Positions 8,168-17,298 of a stretch of DNA of 24,430 nucleotides are shown here, one piece after another. The position numbers and the translations under genes were made by a program. Origin of the DNA: UBA7803 sp041686955. GTDB lineage: Bacteria > Pseudomonadota > Gammaproteobacteria > Pseudomonadales > Azotimanducaceae. Under the pieces are notes generated by a model. That model saw only the letters and a program-made list of their open reading frames with translations. It was not told the origin of the DNA and searched no databases. The stretch is taken from positions 1 to 24,430 of the forward strand of contig JAWLCV010000059.1 of the NCBI GenBank assembly GCA_041686955.1. The letters run 5' to 3'. The stretch's first letter is position 1. The number at the start of each line of letters is the position of its first letter.

Positions 8168-8183
8168 CGATCCAGAAATCGGG

Positions 8184-8207
8184 ACGGCGGCCCTCCGGGG
8201 CCGCCGT
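8184..8207 (+). terminator. Strong GC hairpin with UNCG-type loop
   Basis: A perfect 10-bp stem (8184-8193 with 8198-8207) closes a TCCG loop, a member of the stable UNCG tetraloop class. It starts 16 nt after the Hsp20-remnant stop. No T-run follows, so it is either a terminator of the GC-rich type or an RNA-stabilising hairpin. Confidence 0.5.
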
Positions 8208-8249
8208 GCTCCGTCACGCGTCTGCTCGGGCCGGCCTCCGTCCGCCCGC

Positions 8250-8269
8250 GCAGGCGCACGCACGCCTGC
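8250..8269 (+). other. Hairpin in the ectD leader
   Basis: GCAGGCG (8250-8256) pairs with CGCCTGC (8263-8269) around a 6-nt loop. It lies 50 nt before the ectD start and could be a second terminator or part of the ectD 5' leader. Nothing else recognisable occurs between 8208 and the ectD ribosome-binding site. Confidence 0.35.
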
Positions 8270-8319
8270 CGAGCCAGGCGTTCATCATCAACCGGAATAA
8301 AGACAGGAGGTAGCTGGCA

Positions 8320-9249
8320 ATGTCCATGGAACGCGATCCCTATCCCACCCGGCTGAGCGAGAGACGCAGCCCCATCCCACGCCGCGACCCGGTGATCCAT
8401 GCCACCGGCCGGGAGCGCCGGGAAGGGCCCCTCGGCGCCGAAGCGCTGGCGCGGTTCGAGCGCGACGGCTTTCTGGTTCTGGAGAACTTCTTTCGCCCCC
8501 GGGAGGTACGGGCGTTTCTCGACGATCTCGAAGCGTACCGCCACGATGCAGAGCTGTTGGGCCGGCCGGAAGTCATCACCGAGGCGGATTCCAACGTCAT
8601 CCGCTCCATCTTCGGCATCCATCGGCTCTCCGCCCGCTTCGACGCGCTCACCCGCGATTCGCGGCTCCTGGACATGGCAGGACAGCTCCTCGGCAGCGAC
8701 GTCTACATCCACCAGTCACGGCTGAACCGCAAGCCCGCCTTCCGCGGCCGAGGCTTCGACTGGCACAGCGACTTCGAGACCTGGCACGCGGAGGACGGCA
8801 TGCCCCGCATGCGCTGCGTGAGCATCTCGGTGAGCCTCACCGAAAACAACGATGTGAACGGCCCGCTGATGCTGGTGCCCGGCTCCCACACCACCTTCTA
8901 TCCCACCCTCGGCGCGACTCCCGACCGTTACTGGGAGACATCGCTCAAGCGCCAGCAGGTGGGCGTCCCGGAGCTGCCCGACCTGGAAGCGGCCACCCGG
9001 GATCGCGGCGTCATCACCGCCCGGGGCGGACCGGGTACGGTGATCCTGTTCGAGTGCAACACGCTGCACGCGTCGTCCGACAACCTGTCACCGTATCCGC
9101 GCTCGAATCTGTTCTTCGTCTACAACAGCGTGGAGAATCGCCTGCAGGCGCCGTTCGCCGCTCCCGAGCCGCGACCGGAATGGGTGGCCACCCGGGAAGA
9201 GGTGGGCCCCCTCACCCGGCTGCGCAGCCAGAGCAGCGACGTGGCATAG
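8320..9249 (+). CDS. ectD: Ectoine hydroxylase (Fe(II)/2-oxoglutarate dioxygenase)
   Basis: A 309-residue enzyme of usual EctD length that converts ectoine to 5-hydroxyectoine in the cytoplasm, using O2, 2-oxoglutarate and Fe(II). The EctD signature FDWHSDFETWHAEDGMP (residues 146-162) supplies the iron ligands H149 and D151, and H250 in CNTLHASSDNLSP is the third. The YNSVENRLQAPF stretch near 268-279 is also typical. Start ATG 8320 has AGGAGG at 8305-8310 (9-nt spacing). The gene stands alone between hairpins: ectA, ectB, ectC and ask are not in the window, so ectoine must be made from another locus or imported. Its presence suggests life at high salinity. No clear promoter is seen in the 150 nt upstream. 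Confidence 0.95.
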   Translation: MSMERDPYPTRLSERRSPIPRRDPVIHATGRERREGPLGAEALARFERDGFLVLENFFRPREVRAFLDDLEAYRHDAELLGRPEVITEADSNVIRSIFGIHRLSARFDALTRDSRLLDMAGQLLGSDVYIHQSRLNRKPAFRGRGFDWHSDFETWHAEDGMPRMRCVSISVSLTENNDVNGPLMLVPGSHTTFYPTLGATPDRYWETSLKRQQVGVPELPDLEAATRDRGVITARGGPGTVILFECNTLHASSDNLSPYPRSNLFFVYNSVENRLQAPFAAPEPRPEWVATREEVGPLTRLRSQSSDVA

Positions 9250-9274
9250 CCGTCGGCTCACCGCTGGCCCATGG

Positions 9275-9296
9275 GAGCCGCCCGCGGCGGCTCTTT
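9275..9296 (+). terminator. Rho-independent terminator after ectD
   Basis: GAGCCGCC (9275-9282) pairs perfectly with GGCGGCTC (9286-9293) around a 3-nt loop, followed by TTT. It lies 25 nt beyond the ectD stop and is the best terminator-like structure in the window. Confidence 0.7.
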
Positions 9297-9352
9297 GAGC
9301 CGGGAGTGAACCGACCGGGCGACACGCAGTCGAACCCTCGGGGTTCGTCACC

Positions 9353-9381
9353 GTGTCAGCGGCAGGCTTTGCGTCTACAAT
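9353..9381 (+). promoter_or_regulatory. Sigma-70-like promoter for the first RND operon
   Basis: GTGTCA (9353-9358, 4 of 6 to TTGACA), a 17-bp spacer and TACAAT (9376-9381, 5 of 6 to TATAAT) sit just after the ectD terminator. A transcript would start near 9388, about 35 nt before the adaptor ATG. No operator repeat is evident. Confidence 0.55.
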
Positions 9382-9422
9382 CAGAAACCGCTGCCCCCTC
9401 GCCTTCGGATGCCGGAACCATC

Positions 9423-10547
9423 ATGCACAAATCCAGCCGTGCCGCGTTGTTTCTGCTCGCCCTGTTCCTACCCGTCGCGGCATCGGCAGGCGAGGCGGGT
9501 GCGGCGCCCACCGCCGTCATCGTCGAAGCGGTAGGCCGGCAGCGGATCGCCGATTCGCTGGAGGCCCTGGGCACGCTGCGCGCCAACGAGACGGTGCAGG
9601 TCACGGCCACGGTCTCCGACACCATCACCCGGATCAACTTCGAGGACGGCCAGGCAGTGGAAGCCGGCGACGTGCTGCTGGAGCTCACCAGCGCCGAGGA
9701 GTCGGCGCTGCTGGCGGAGGCGGAATCGCTGGCCGACGAAGCGGAGCGTCAGTATCGGCGCATCCAGCGGCTGGTGGCGGAAGGCACGGCCTCGGAATCG
9801 CTGCTCGACGAGCGTCGCAGGGACTGGCGCACCGCCGAGGCCCGGCTGGACGCCGTGCGCTCGCGGCTTCGGGACCGGCTGATCACCGCGCCGTTCAGCG
9901 GGCGGGTGGGCCTGCGCCGCGTCAGTCCCGGAGGACTGATCTCTCCCGGCGACGTGGTCACCACCCTGGTGGACGATTCGCGGATGAAGCTCGACTTCAC
10001 CATCCCTGCCATCTACCTGACCACCGTCCGTCCCGGCACCATGGTGGAAGCGTCCAGCCCGGTGTTTCCCAACCGCAACTTCGCCGGTGAAGTCACCTCC
10101 GTGGACAGCACCATCGACCCGGTCACCCGCTCGATCACGGTGCGCGCGCTCATCCCCAACGAGCGCGGCGACCTGGTGCCCGGGATGCTCATGACCCTGA
10201 ACCTGCTGCGGGACGAGCGCGACGCCATCGTCATCTCCGAGGAGGCGGTGATTCCCCGCGGGCGGGAGAACTTCGTGCTGGTGGTGGACACCAGCAGCGA
10301 GCCCTACATCGCAGAGGAGCGTGCCGTCGAGCTGGGTACCCGGATGCCGGGCCAGGTGGAGGTGGTGTCCGGGCTCACGGTGGGCGAGACGATCATTTCC
10401 CACGGCACCATGAAGGTGCGGCCGGGGGCCCCGGTGCGGATCCACGCCGTGGACGACGGCTCCCAGCCCATCGCCGAGCTCATCAAGCCCCAGGGACGGG
10501 CACGGGGCACCGGCTGGCCCGCCCAGGGCGCGGCGGGGCGGGAATGA
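9423..10547 (+). CDS. RND efflux periplasmic adaptor (membrane fusion protein)
   Basis: A 374-residue membrane fusion protein linking an RND pump to an outer-membrane channel. Residues 1-22 form a signal peptide (hydrophobic LFLLALFLPVA, Ala-x-Ala-type end) with no lipobox Cys. Next come a lipoyl/barrel-sandwich half (about 55-90), a short coiled-coil hairpin (about 90-150), the second lipoyl half with ITAPFSGRVG near 157-166, a beta-barrel domain and a membrane-proximal domain to about 345. ATG 9423 is preferred over upstream in-frame codons that fall inside ectD, because it begins the signal peptide and follows the promoter. The Shine-Dalgarno site is weak. The 3' end overlaps the permease start (ATGA). 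The substrate is unknown and no outer-membrane factor is encoded nearby. Confidence 0.9.
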   Translation: MHKSSRAALFLLALFLPVAASAGEAGAAPTAVIVEAVGRQRIADSLEALGTLRANETVQVTATVSDTITRINFEDGQAVEAGDVLLELTSAEESALLAEAESLADEAERQYRRIQRLVAEGTASESLLDERRRDWRTAEARLDAVRSRLRDRLITAPFSGRVGLRRVSPGGLISPGDVVTTLVDDSRMKLDFTIPAIYLTTVRPGTMVEASSPVFPNRNFAGEVTSVDSTIDPVTRSITVRALIPNERGDLVPGMLMTLNLLRDERDAIVISEEAVIPRGRENFVLVVDTSSEPYIAEERAVELGTRMPGQVEVVSGLTVGETIISHGTMKVRPGAPVRIHAVDDGSQPIAELIKPQGRARGTGWPAQGAAGRE

Positions 10548-13500
10548 TCATCTCCGACACCTCCGTCCGCCGGCCGGTGTTCGCGGCGGTCATCTCGCTG
10601 TTGCTCATCGCCTTCGGTCTCATCGCCTTCGATCGCCTGCCGCTCCGGGAATACCCGGACATCGATCCCCCGATCGTGGGCATCGAGACCGTCTACCGAG
10701 GCGCCGCCGCATCCGTGGTGGAGACGCGTATCACCGAGGTGATCGAGGAACGCATCGCCGGGGTGGAGGGCATCGAGTTCATCGAGTCGTCGAGCCAGGA
10801 TGGCCGCAGCGACATCACCATCGAGTTTGCCGTGGGGCGGGACGTGGACGCCGCCGCCAACGACATCCGCGACCGCGTCTCCAGCGTGCTGGACAATCTG
10901 CCCGACGAGGCGGAGCCCCCGGAGGTGCGCAAGGTCGACTCGAACGAGTCGGTCATCATGTGGATCAACCTGGTGAGCGACCGCATGACGGTGCCGGAGC
11001 TCACCGACTACGCGGAGCGCTACCTGGTCGACCGATTCTCAGTGCTGGACGGGGTGGCCCGCGTGTTCGTCGGCGGCGCCCGGCGCTACGCCATGCGGAT
11101 CTGGCTCGACCGCCAGGAGCTCGCTGCCCGGGGCCTCACCGTCACCGACGTGGAAAATGCTCTGCGGGCGGGCAACGTGGAGCTGCCCGCGGGACGGGTG
11201 GAGTCCCTGGAGCGCCAGTTCACCGTCCGGGTGCAGCGCGCCTTCGAGAACGCCGACGATTTTCGCCGCCTGGTCATCGCCCAGGGACGGGACGGCCACC
11301 TGGTGCGTCTCGGCGACGTGGCCCGGGTGGAGCGCGGCACCGAGGAAGACCGCACCCTGTTCCGCGGCAACGGCATTCCCCAGGTGGGCCTCGGCGTGGT
11401 GCGCCAGTCCACGGCCAACCTGCTGGACGTGGCCCGGGCGGCGAAACGGGAAATGGAGATCGTGGGGCCGTCGCTGCCGGAAGGCATGGAGTTCCGCCAG
11501 AGCTACGACTCCTCGGTGTTCGTGGAAGGCGCGGTGAACGAGGTCTACAAGACGCTGTTCATCGCCGTGGGCCTGGTGGTGCTCACCATCTTCCTGTTCC
11601 TCGGCAGCGTGCGAGCCATGCTGGTGCCGGCAGTGACGGTGCCCGTGTGCATCATCGCCACCTTCATCGCCCTGTACGCGCTCGGGTTCTCGGTGAACCT
11701 GCTGACCTTGCTGGCGCTGGTGCTAGCCATCGGCCTGGTGGTGGACGACGCCATCGTCATGCTGGAGAACATCCACCGGCGCATCGACCATTACGGCGAG
11801 ACGCCCCTGGTGGCGGCGTACCGGGGTGCGCGGCAGGTGGGCTTCGCCATCGTCGCCACCACCGCCGTGCTGGTGGCGGTGTTCGTGCCCATCGCCTTTC
11901 TGGAAGGGGACGTGGGACGCCTGTTCTCGGAGTTCGCCCTCACCATGGCGGCCGCCGTGGTGTTCTCCTCGCTGGTGGCGCTGACCCTGGCGCCGGCGCT
12001 GGCGTCGAAGGTGCTGCGGGCGAGCGAGGGCGAGAACCGCCTGACCCGGGCCATCGACCACAACTTCACCGTGGTGAACCGCATCTACCGACGCGGCCTC
12101 GGCTTCGCGCTGCGGCACAGCGTGATCGTGGTGGTGGGTTTTCTCGCCATCGTCGCGCTGAGCGTAGTGCTGCTGCGGGTCATTCCTCAGGAATACACCC
12201 CCGAGGAGGACCGGGGCAGCTTCTTCACCTTCGTGCGCGGCCCCGAAGGGGCGACCTACGAGTACATGACGCCCTACATGGACGAGGTGGAGCGGCGCCT
12301 CATGCCGTACGTGGAGTCGGGCGAGATACAGCGGTTGCTGGTGCGCACGCCCGGCGGCTTCGGCGGCGTGCCCCAGTTCAACACCGGCGTCACCATCGTG
12401 GTTCTGAGCCCGTTCGGGCAGCGCCGCTCCGGGTTCGAGATCCTCGACGAGGTCCGCCAGCAGCTCGCGGACCTGCCGGGGGTGATGGCGTTCCCGGTGA
12501 TGCGCCAGGGCTTCGGCTCCAGTGCCGACAAGCCGCTGCAGTTCGTCATCGGCGGCGGCACCTACGAACAGCTCGCCGAGTGGCGCGACATCCTGGTGGC
12601 CAGGATTGACGCCGCCAATCCGGGGCTCGAGGGGCTCGACTGGGACTACAAGGAGACCCAGCCCCAGCTCAGGGTGCACATCGATTACAACCGCTCCGCC
12701 GACCTCGGCGTCTCCATAGCCGACATCGGCCGGACCCTGGAGACCCTGCTCGGCTCACGGAGAGTCACCACCTACATCGACGACGGCGAGGAGTACGAGG
12801 TGATCCTGGAGGGCGAGCGGGAGACTCAGCGCACGCCGTCCTCCATGGAGAACATCTACGTGCGTTCCTCCACCACCGGGGAGCTCATCCCGCTCGCCAA
12901 CCTGGTGCGACTCGAGGAGTTCGCCGATTCCAACAGCCTGAATCGCTACAACCGGGTGCGCGCCATCACCCTGGAAGCCAACCTGGCCCGGGGCTTCACC
13001 CTGGGCGAGGCCGTGGAGTACATGGAGAACCTGGTGCGCGAGCATCTGCCGGACGGTGTCGTGGTGGACTACAAGGGCCAGACCCGGGACCTGCAGCAGT
13101 CCAGCGCCTCCGTGACCTTCGTCATGCTCCTGGGGGTGGCCGTGGTGTTTCTGGCGCTCGCCGCGCAGTTCGAGAGCTTCCGCCATCCGCTCACCATCAT
13201 GCTCACCGTGCCCATCGCCATGGCCGGCGGGCTGCTGGGCCTGTGGGTCACCGGCAACACGGTGAACATCTACAGCCAGATCGGCCTGGTGATGCTGGTG
13301 GGGCTGGCCGCCAAGAACGGCATCCTCATCGTCGAGTTCGCCAACCAGCTCCGTGACGAGGGGGTGGAGTTAGTCGAGGCGCTGATGCAGGCCTGCGAGG
13401 TGCGGCTGCGGCCCATCGTGATGACCACCCTGACCACCGCAGCCGGCACCCTGCCCCTCATATTGGGCACCGGCCCCGGCGCGGAAACCCGGCAGGTCAT

Positions 13501-13687
13501 CGGTATCGTGGTCTTCAGCGGCGTCACCGTGGCCACCGTGTTCACGCTGTTCGTCGTGCCGGTGGCCTATCGCCTCATCTCCGGCGGCGGCACCTCGCCG
13601 CTCGAGAACGCCCGCCGGCTGGAACGGGAACTGGCGCAGCACGACGGCGCGCCCACAGGGGGAACCTCCCACTCGCCTCTTGTCTAA
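10544..13687 (+). CDS. RND efflux permease, HAE1 family
   Basis: A 1047-residue inner-membrane proton-driven exporter, nearly the same length as AcrB. It has an N-terminal helix (about residues 11-30), a first large periplasmic porter loop, a block of helices from about 336, a second periplasmic loop from about 555 and a closing helix block. The proton-relay Asp pair is present at D401-D402 in GLVVDDAIVMLENI, and the TM10 lysine is present in GLAAKNGILIVEFA, so the pump looks functional. Its translation is coupled to the adaptor by a 4-nt overlap. The drug or solute exported cannot be deduced. The last 30 residues are polar and variable. Confidence 0.93.
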   Translation: MIISDTSVRRPVFAAVISLLLIAFGLIAFDRLPLREYPDIDPPIVGIETVYRGAAASVVETRITEVIEERIAGVEGIEFIESSSQDGRSDITIEFAVGRDVDAAANDIRDRVSSVLDNLPDEAEPPEVRKVDSNESVIMWINLVSDRMTVPELTDYAERYLVDRFSVLDGVARVFVGGARRYAMRIWLDRQELAARGLTVTDVENALRAGNVELPAGRVESLERQFTVRVQRAFENADDFRRLVIAQGRDGHLVRLGDVARVERGTEEDRTLFRGNGIPQVGLGVVRQSTANLLDVARAAKREMEIVGPSLPEGMEFRQSYDSSVFVEGAVNEVYKTLFIAVGLVVLTIFLFLGSVRAMLVPAVTVPVCIIATFIALYALGFSVNLLTLLALVLAIGLVVDDAIVMLENIHRRIDHYGETPLVAAYRGARQVGFAIVATTAVLVAVFVPIAFLEGDVGRLFSEFALTMAAAVVFSSLVALTLAPALASKVLRASEGENRLTRAIDHNFTVVNRIYRRGLGFALRHSVIVVVGFLAIVALSVVLLRVIPQEYTPEEDRGSFFTFVRGPEGATYEYMTPYMDEVERRLMPYVESGEIQRLLVRTPGGFGGVPQFNTGVTIVVLSPFGQRRSGFEILDEVRQQLADLPGVMAFPVMRQGFGSSADKPLQFVIGGGTYEQLAEWRDILVARIDAANPGLEGLDWDYKETQPQLRVHIDYNRSADLGVSIADIGRTLETLLGSRRVTTYIDDGEEYEVILEGERETQRTPSSMENIYVRSSTTGELIPLANLVRLEEFADSNSLNRYNRVRAITLEANLARGFTLGEAVEYMENLVREHLPDGVVVDYKGQTRDLQQSSASVTFVMLLGVAVVFLALAAQFESFRHPLTIMLTVPIAMAGGLLGLWVTGNTVNIYSQIGLVMLVGLAAKNGILIVEFANQLRDEGVELVEALMQACEVRLRPIVMTTLTTAAGTLPLILGTGPGAETRQVIGIVVFSGVTVATVFTLFVVPVAYRLISGGGTSPLENARRLERELAQHDGAPTGGTSHSPLV

Positions 13688-13748
13688 CAAGCAATGAGTC
13701 GAGGCTCCCGTGACGCTGTCGAGAGCCCGCCGGCGGACGCCGCGCCGC

Positions 13749-13755
13749 GGGGAGG
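13749..13755 (+). promoter_or_regulatory. Ribosome-binding site that decides the kinase start
   Basis: GGGGAGG ends 4 nt before ATG 13760. The in-frame ATG at 13694 has no purine-rich site, so 13760 is the better start for the hybrid kinase. Confidence 0.55.
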
Positions 13756-13759
13756 CAAG

Positions 13760-16540
13760 ATGACGGAGAACCAGCCGGACTTCGTGGACGCCGAGCGCGG
13801 CAACGGCGTCGAGGCGCGTCTCTGGGCAGTCCGCTGGTCCGATACGCCGCTGGGGCCCATGGAGGGCTGGCCCGCGCCCCTCCGTGTCGCCTTGGATCTC
13901 ATGCTGGCCGCCAGCCAGCCCATGTTCATGCTGGCCGGTGACGAGCAGCATCTCGTCTACAACAACGGCTTCGTGCCGCTGCTCGGCCGCCGCCACCCGG
14001 ACGCCCTGGCCCGGCCGCTGGCCCAGGCCTGGCCGGAGATGTCCCGGGATCTGGCCGCTGCCATCGACACATGCCGGCGCGGCGAGCACAGCCGCGAGGA
14101 CGACGTGCGTGTGGTGGTCCGCAGCCACGGCTTTCCCGAGGAGCGGCGCTTCAGCTTCGCCTTCACGCCCGTGGCCGATGCCGCAGGCACGACGGTGGCC
14201 GTCGTCTGCGCCTGCAACGAGATCACCCGCCAGGGGTCGGTGCAGCAGCGACTGCGGCACGCCATGCAGATGCTCGAGCTCGCCTGGGAGGCTGCCCGGG
14301 GCGCCGTGTTCGAACACGCCGTGCCCATCGACGGCCCCACCTACTACAGCGACCAGTGGGGCGAGATGCTGGGCTACCCCCCCGAGGAGCTGCCGAGCCA
14401 CGAGCAGTTCATTCCCTGGCTCTTCGAGCGCATCCACCCCGACGATCAGGGTCTGGTGGAGCGCAGCTACCGGGACTTCATGGAGGGCCGGCGCCCCGCC
14501 TACCGGGTGGAGGTGCGCATCCGCCATCGGGACGGACACTGGGTGTGGGTGCGGGGGGTGAACACCGCGCTGGAGCGCAACCCCGACGGCACCGTGCGCC
14601 GCCTGGTGGGCATGGCCCTGGACATCACCGACCTCAAGAACACCGAGCAGGCCCTACGGGAGCGGGAAGCTCAGTTCCGCGAAATGGCCAACGGCCTGCC
14701 GCTGATCATCTGGGTTCACGACGCATCGGGCGCCCTGGAGCTGGTGAACGACACGGTGTGCGAGTTCTTCGGCCTGCCGCGGGAAGCGCTCTACGGCGAT
14801 CAGTGGCAGGCGCTGGTGCACCCGGCAGACAAGGAATCATACCTCGCCGAGCTCCGGGCCGGGCTCGAGCAGCGCCGCCCCACCCACGCCGAGGCCCGGT
14901 TCAAGGCTGCGGACGGCCAGTGGCGCCACCTGGAGAGCTGGGCACGGCCGCGCTTCACCTCCAACGGCGAGCTGCGGGCTCTGGTGGGCGGCAGCGTCGA
15001 CGTCACCGAGCGCCGGCGTGCGGAAGCGGCCCTGCGGGAGGAAGAGGAGCGCTTCCGCACCCTGGCGGACAACATCGCCCAGTTCGCCTGGATGGCGGAC
15101 GCCGAAGGGCGGATCTTCTGGTGGAACCGGCGCTGGTTCGACTACACCGGGCTCACCGCGGAGGAGATGAAGGACCCGGCGGTGTGGAACCGCATCCATC
15201 ACCCCGACCACTGGCCCCGGGTGGTCGACAAGTACCGGCGCTGCCTGGAGAGCGGCGAGCCCTGGGAAGACACCTTCCCGCTGCGCGGCCGCGATGGCCG
15301 CTGGCGCTGGTTCCTCTCCCGCGCCCTGCCCATCCACGACGAGGCGGGCCGGGTGGTGCGCTGGTTCGGCACCAACACCGACATCACCGAGCAGCGCGCC
15401 TACGCCGAGCGGCTGCGCGAATCCGAGCGGCAGATGAGCGAGTTCCTGGCCATGCTCGGCCACGAGCTGAGGAACCCGCTGGCGGCGGTTCGCAGCGCCG
15501 CCGAGCTGGTGAGCCTGGCGGAACCGGAGGACCCGCGGCTGCAGCGTGCGTGGGCGGTGCTGGAGCGTCAGTCCACCCACATGACCCGGCTCATCGACAG
15601 CCTGCTGGAGGTGTCGCGCATCGCCCGGGGCAAGATCAAGCTCGATCGCAGGATCGTGGATCTGCGCAAGGTCATCGAGGACGTGCTGCAGGACCGCAGC
15701 ACGCAGATTGCCAGCAGCGGCCTGGAACTGCAGAAGCGCCTGCCGGAGGAGCCCCTGTGGGTATCGGGGGACGACGTGAGGCTCGCCCAGATCTTCGACA
15801 ACCTGCTGGGCAACGCGTTGAAGTTCACCGACGCGCCCGGCACGCTGACCATCACGCTGCGGACCGAGAACGACCAGGCAGTGGCGGAGCTGCAGGACAC
15901 CGGGGCCGGCATCCGGCCCGAGATGCTGTCCACCATCTTCGAGCCCTTCCAGCAGGAGACCCAGGACATCTCCCGGTCGGTGGGCGGCCTGGGGCTCGGC
16001 CTCGCCCTGGTGAAGGGCCTGGTGGAGCTGCACGAGGGCTCGGTGACGGCCGAGAGCGCGGGGCCGGGCACCGGCGCCACCTTCACGGTGCGCCTGCCGC
16101 GAGCCGAGGCGCCCAGCGACGAATTCCGCACTGAGCCGACCGCCGGCCCCGTCCGGCGGCGCATCCTGCTGGTGGAGGACAACGCCGATGCCGCCGACAT
16201 GATGCAGCTCGTGCTCGAGATGCAGGGCCACGAAGTCCGGGTCGCCGGCAGCGGCACGGAGGCGTTGGAGCTGCTGCGGCGGGAGGAGATCGACATCGTC
16301 CTCTGTGACATCGGGCTGCCCGACATGAGCGGCTACGACCTCGCCGAGACGGCGCGGTCCGACCCGCTGCTCAGCGATATCCCGCTGGTGGCGATCACCG
16401 GCTATGGCCGTTCCACCGACCGCCATCGCACCCGCGAAGCCGGATTCTGCGCCCACCTCACCAAGCCCGTGGAACTGGCTACCCTGGTGGACGTGCTCGC
16501 CCGCCTCGGCGGCGACGAGTCGCCGTCCGCCGCCGATTGA
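13760..16540 (+). CDS. Multi-PAS hybrid sensor histidine kinase with receiver domain
   Basis: A 926-residue soluble hybrid kinase (948 if started at 13694). In order it has a degenerate N-terminal PAS-like domain (about 15-150), three PAS domains (about 175-290, 305-425 and 430-555, the second and fourth with PAC-type RDG-W-W ends), HisKA with phospho-acceptor H568 in GHELRNP, HATPase with N box (DNLLGNALKF), G1 (DTGAGI) and G2 (GLGLGL) motifs to about 785, and a receiver domain (about 798-920) with D850 in CDIGLPDM. No transmembrane helix is seen, so it senses a cytoplasmic cue. It lies 72 nt after the RND permease and may share its transcript. It has no DNA-binding output, so a partner protein must carry the signal onward. 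Confidence 0.92.
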   Translation: MTENQPDFVDAERGNGVEARLWAVRWSDTPLGPMEGWPAPLRVALDLMLAASQPMFMLAGDEQHLVYNNGFVPLLGRRHPDALARPLAQAWPEMSRDLAAAIDTCRRGEHSREDDVRVVVRSHGFPEERRFSFAFTPVADAAGTTVAVVCACNEITRQGSVQQRLRHAMQMLELAWEAARGAVFEHAVPIDGPTYYSDQWGEMLGYPPEELPSHEQFIPWLFERIHPDDQGLVERSYRDFMEGRRPAYRVEVRIRHRDGHWVWVRGVNTALERNPDGTVRRLVGMALDITDLKNTEQALREREAQFREMANGLPLIIWVHDASGALELVNDTVCEFFGLPREALYGDQWQALVHPADKESYLAELRAGLEQRRPTHAEARFKAADGQWRHLESWARPRFTSNGELRALVGGSVDVTERRRAEAALREEEERFRTLADNIAQFAWMADAEGRIFWWNRRWFDYTGLTAEEMKDPAVWNRIHHPDHWPRVVDKYRRCLESGEPWEDTFPLRGRDGRWRWFLSRALPIHDEAGRVVRWFGTNTDITEQRAYAERLRESERQMSEFLAMLGHELRNPLAAVRSAAELVSLAEPEDPRLQRAWAVLERQSTHMTRLIDSLLEVSRIARGKIKLDRRIVDLRKVIEDVLQDRSTQIASSGLELQKRLPEEPLWVSGDDVRLAQIFDNLLGNALKFTDAPGTLTITLRTENDQAVAELQDTGAGIRPEMLSTIFEPFQQETQDISRSVGGLGLGLALVKGLVELHEGSVTAESAGPGTGATFTVRLPRAEAPSDEFRTEPTAGPVRRRILLVEDNADAADMMQLVLEMQGHEVRVAGSGTEALELLRREEIDIVLCDIGLPDMSGYDLAETARSDPLLSDIPLVAITGYGRSTDRHRTREAGFCAHLTKPVELATLVDVLARLGGDESPSAAD

Positions 16541-16661
16541 CGAGCTCCCTCGAATATCGCCGCCGGTTTCGGTATGGTCACGCGCGCACGGTGACACGAG
16601 CCTTGACGCCCGCCGTGCCATCACCCCTTTTGGCCATTCATTTTGTGCAAGGAGTACAGAC

Positions 16662-17252
16662 GTGCACGAACTACCGCCATTGCCCTACGCCGACAATGCC
16701 CTGGATCCGGTGATCTCCTCGAATACCCTGGGCTTTCACCACGGCAAACACCACCAGGCGTACGTCACCAACCTGAACAAGCTGCTGGAAGGTCAGGACG
16801 AGCTGGCGGCCCTCCCCCTGGAGGAGCTGATCAAGAAGACCTACGGCAAGCCCGAGCACCAGGGCATCTTCAACAATGCCGCCCAGGTGTGGAACCACAC
16901 CTTCTACTGGCACTGCATGCGACCGGGCGGAGGCGGCGAGCCCACCGGCACCCTGAAAGAACGGATTCAGTCCGACTTCGGCGGCGTCGCCGAGTTCAAA
17001 CAGGCCTTCAAGGAAGCGGCCGTCACCCAGTTCGGCAGCGGCTGGGCCTGGCTCGTGGAAGAGAACGGCAAGCTGGCGGTCACCAAGACGCCCAACGCGG
17101 TCAATCCGCTGGCCGAAGGCAGGAAGGCGCTGCTCACCATCGACGTGTGGGAGCACGCGTACTACCTGGATTACCAGAACCGACGGCCGGACTACGTGGA
17201 CGCCTGGCTCGACAAGCTGATCAACTGGGAGTTCGCTACCGAGAACCTGTAG
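16662..17252 (+). CDS. sodB: Superoxide dismutase, iron type
   Basis: A 196-residue cytoplasmic Fe superoxide dismutase converting superoxide to O2 and H2O2. The metal ligands fit H26 (in FHHGKHH), H79 (in VWNHTFYW), D161 and H165 (in DVWEHAYY). Gln75 in NNAAQVWNH is the Fe-type placement of the active-site glutamine, against the Mn type. The start is GTG 16662, with AAGGAG at 16649-16654; the protein then begins HELPPLPY, as is standard. The 121-nt gap upstream (16541-16661) has a TTGACG at 16603-16608 but no good -10 element, so the promoter is unresolved. It converges on trxC, with a hairpin between them. Confidence 0.95.
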   Translation: MHELPPLPYADNALDPVISSNTLGFHHGKHHQAYVTNLNKLLEGQDELAALPLEELIKKTYGKPEHQGIFNNAAQVWNHTFYWHCMRPGGGGEPTGTLKERIQSDFGGVAEFKQAFKEAAVTQFGSGWAWLVEENGKLAVTKTPNAVNPLAEGRKALLTIDVWEHAYYLDYQNRRPDYVDAWLDKLINWEFATENL

Positions 17253-17266
17253 CGGCTCCACGACAG

Positions 17267-17292
17267 GCCGGGGCCCGCTCGCGGACCCCGGC
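17267..17292. terminator. Shared hairpin between sodB and trxC
   Basis: GCCGGGG (17267-17273) pairs with CCCCGGC (17286-17292) around a 12-nt loop, in the 46-nt gap between convergent stops. It could end transcription from both sides. No T-run follows on either strand. Confidence 0.45.
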
Positions 17293-17298
17293 GCCGGC

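Noticed and set aside
13694..13759. Earlier ATG for the hybrid kinase
   Set aside because: No Shine-Dalgarno site precedes it, while ATG 13760 has GGGGAGG. The 22 extra residues match no domain. It remains possible.
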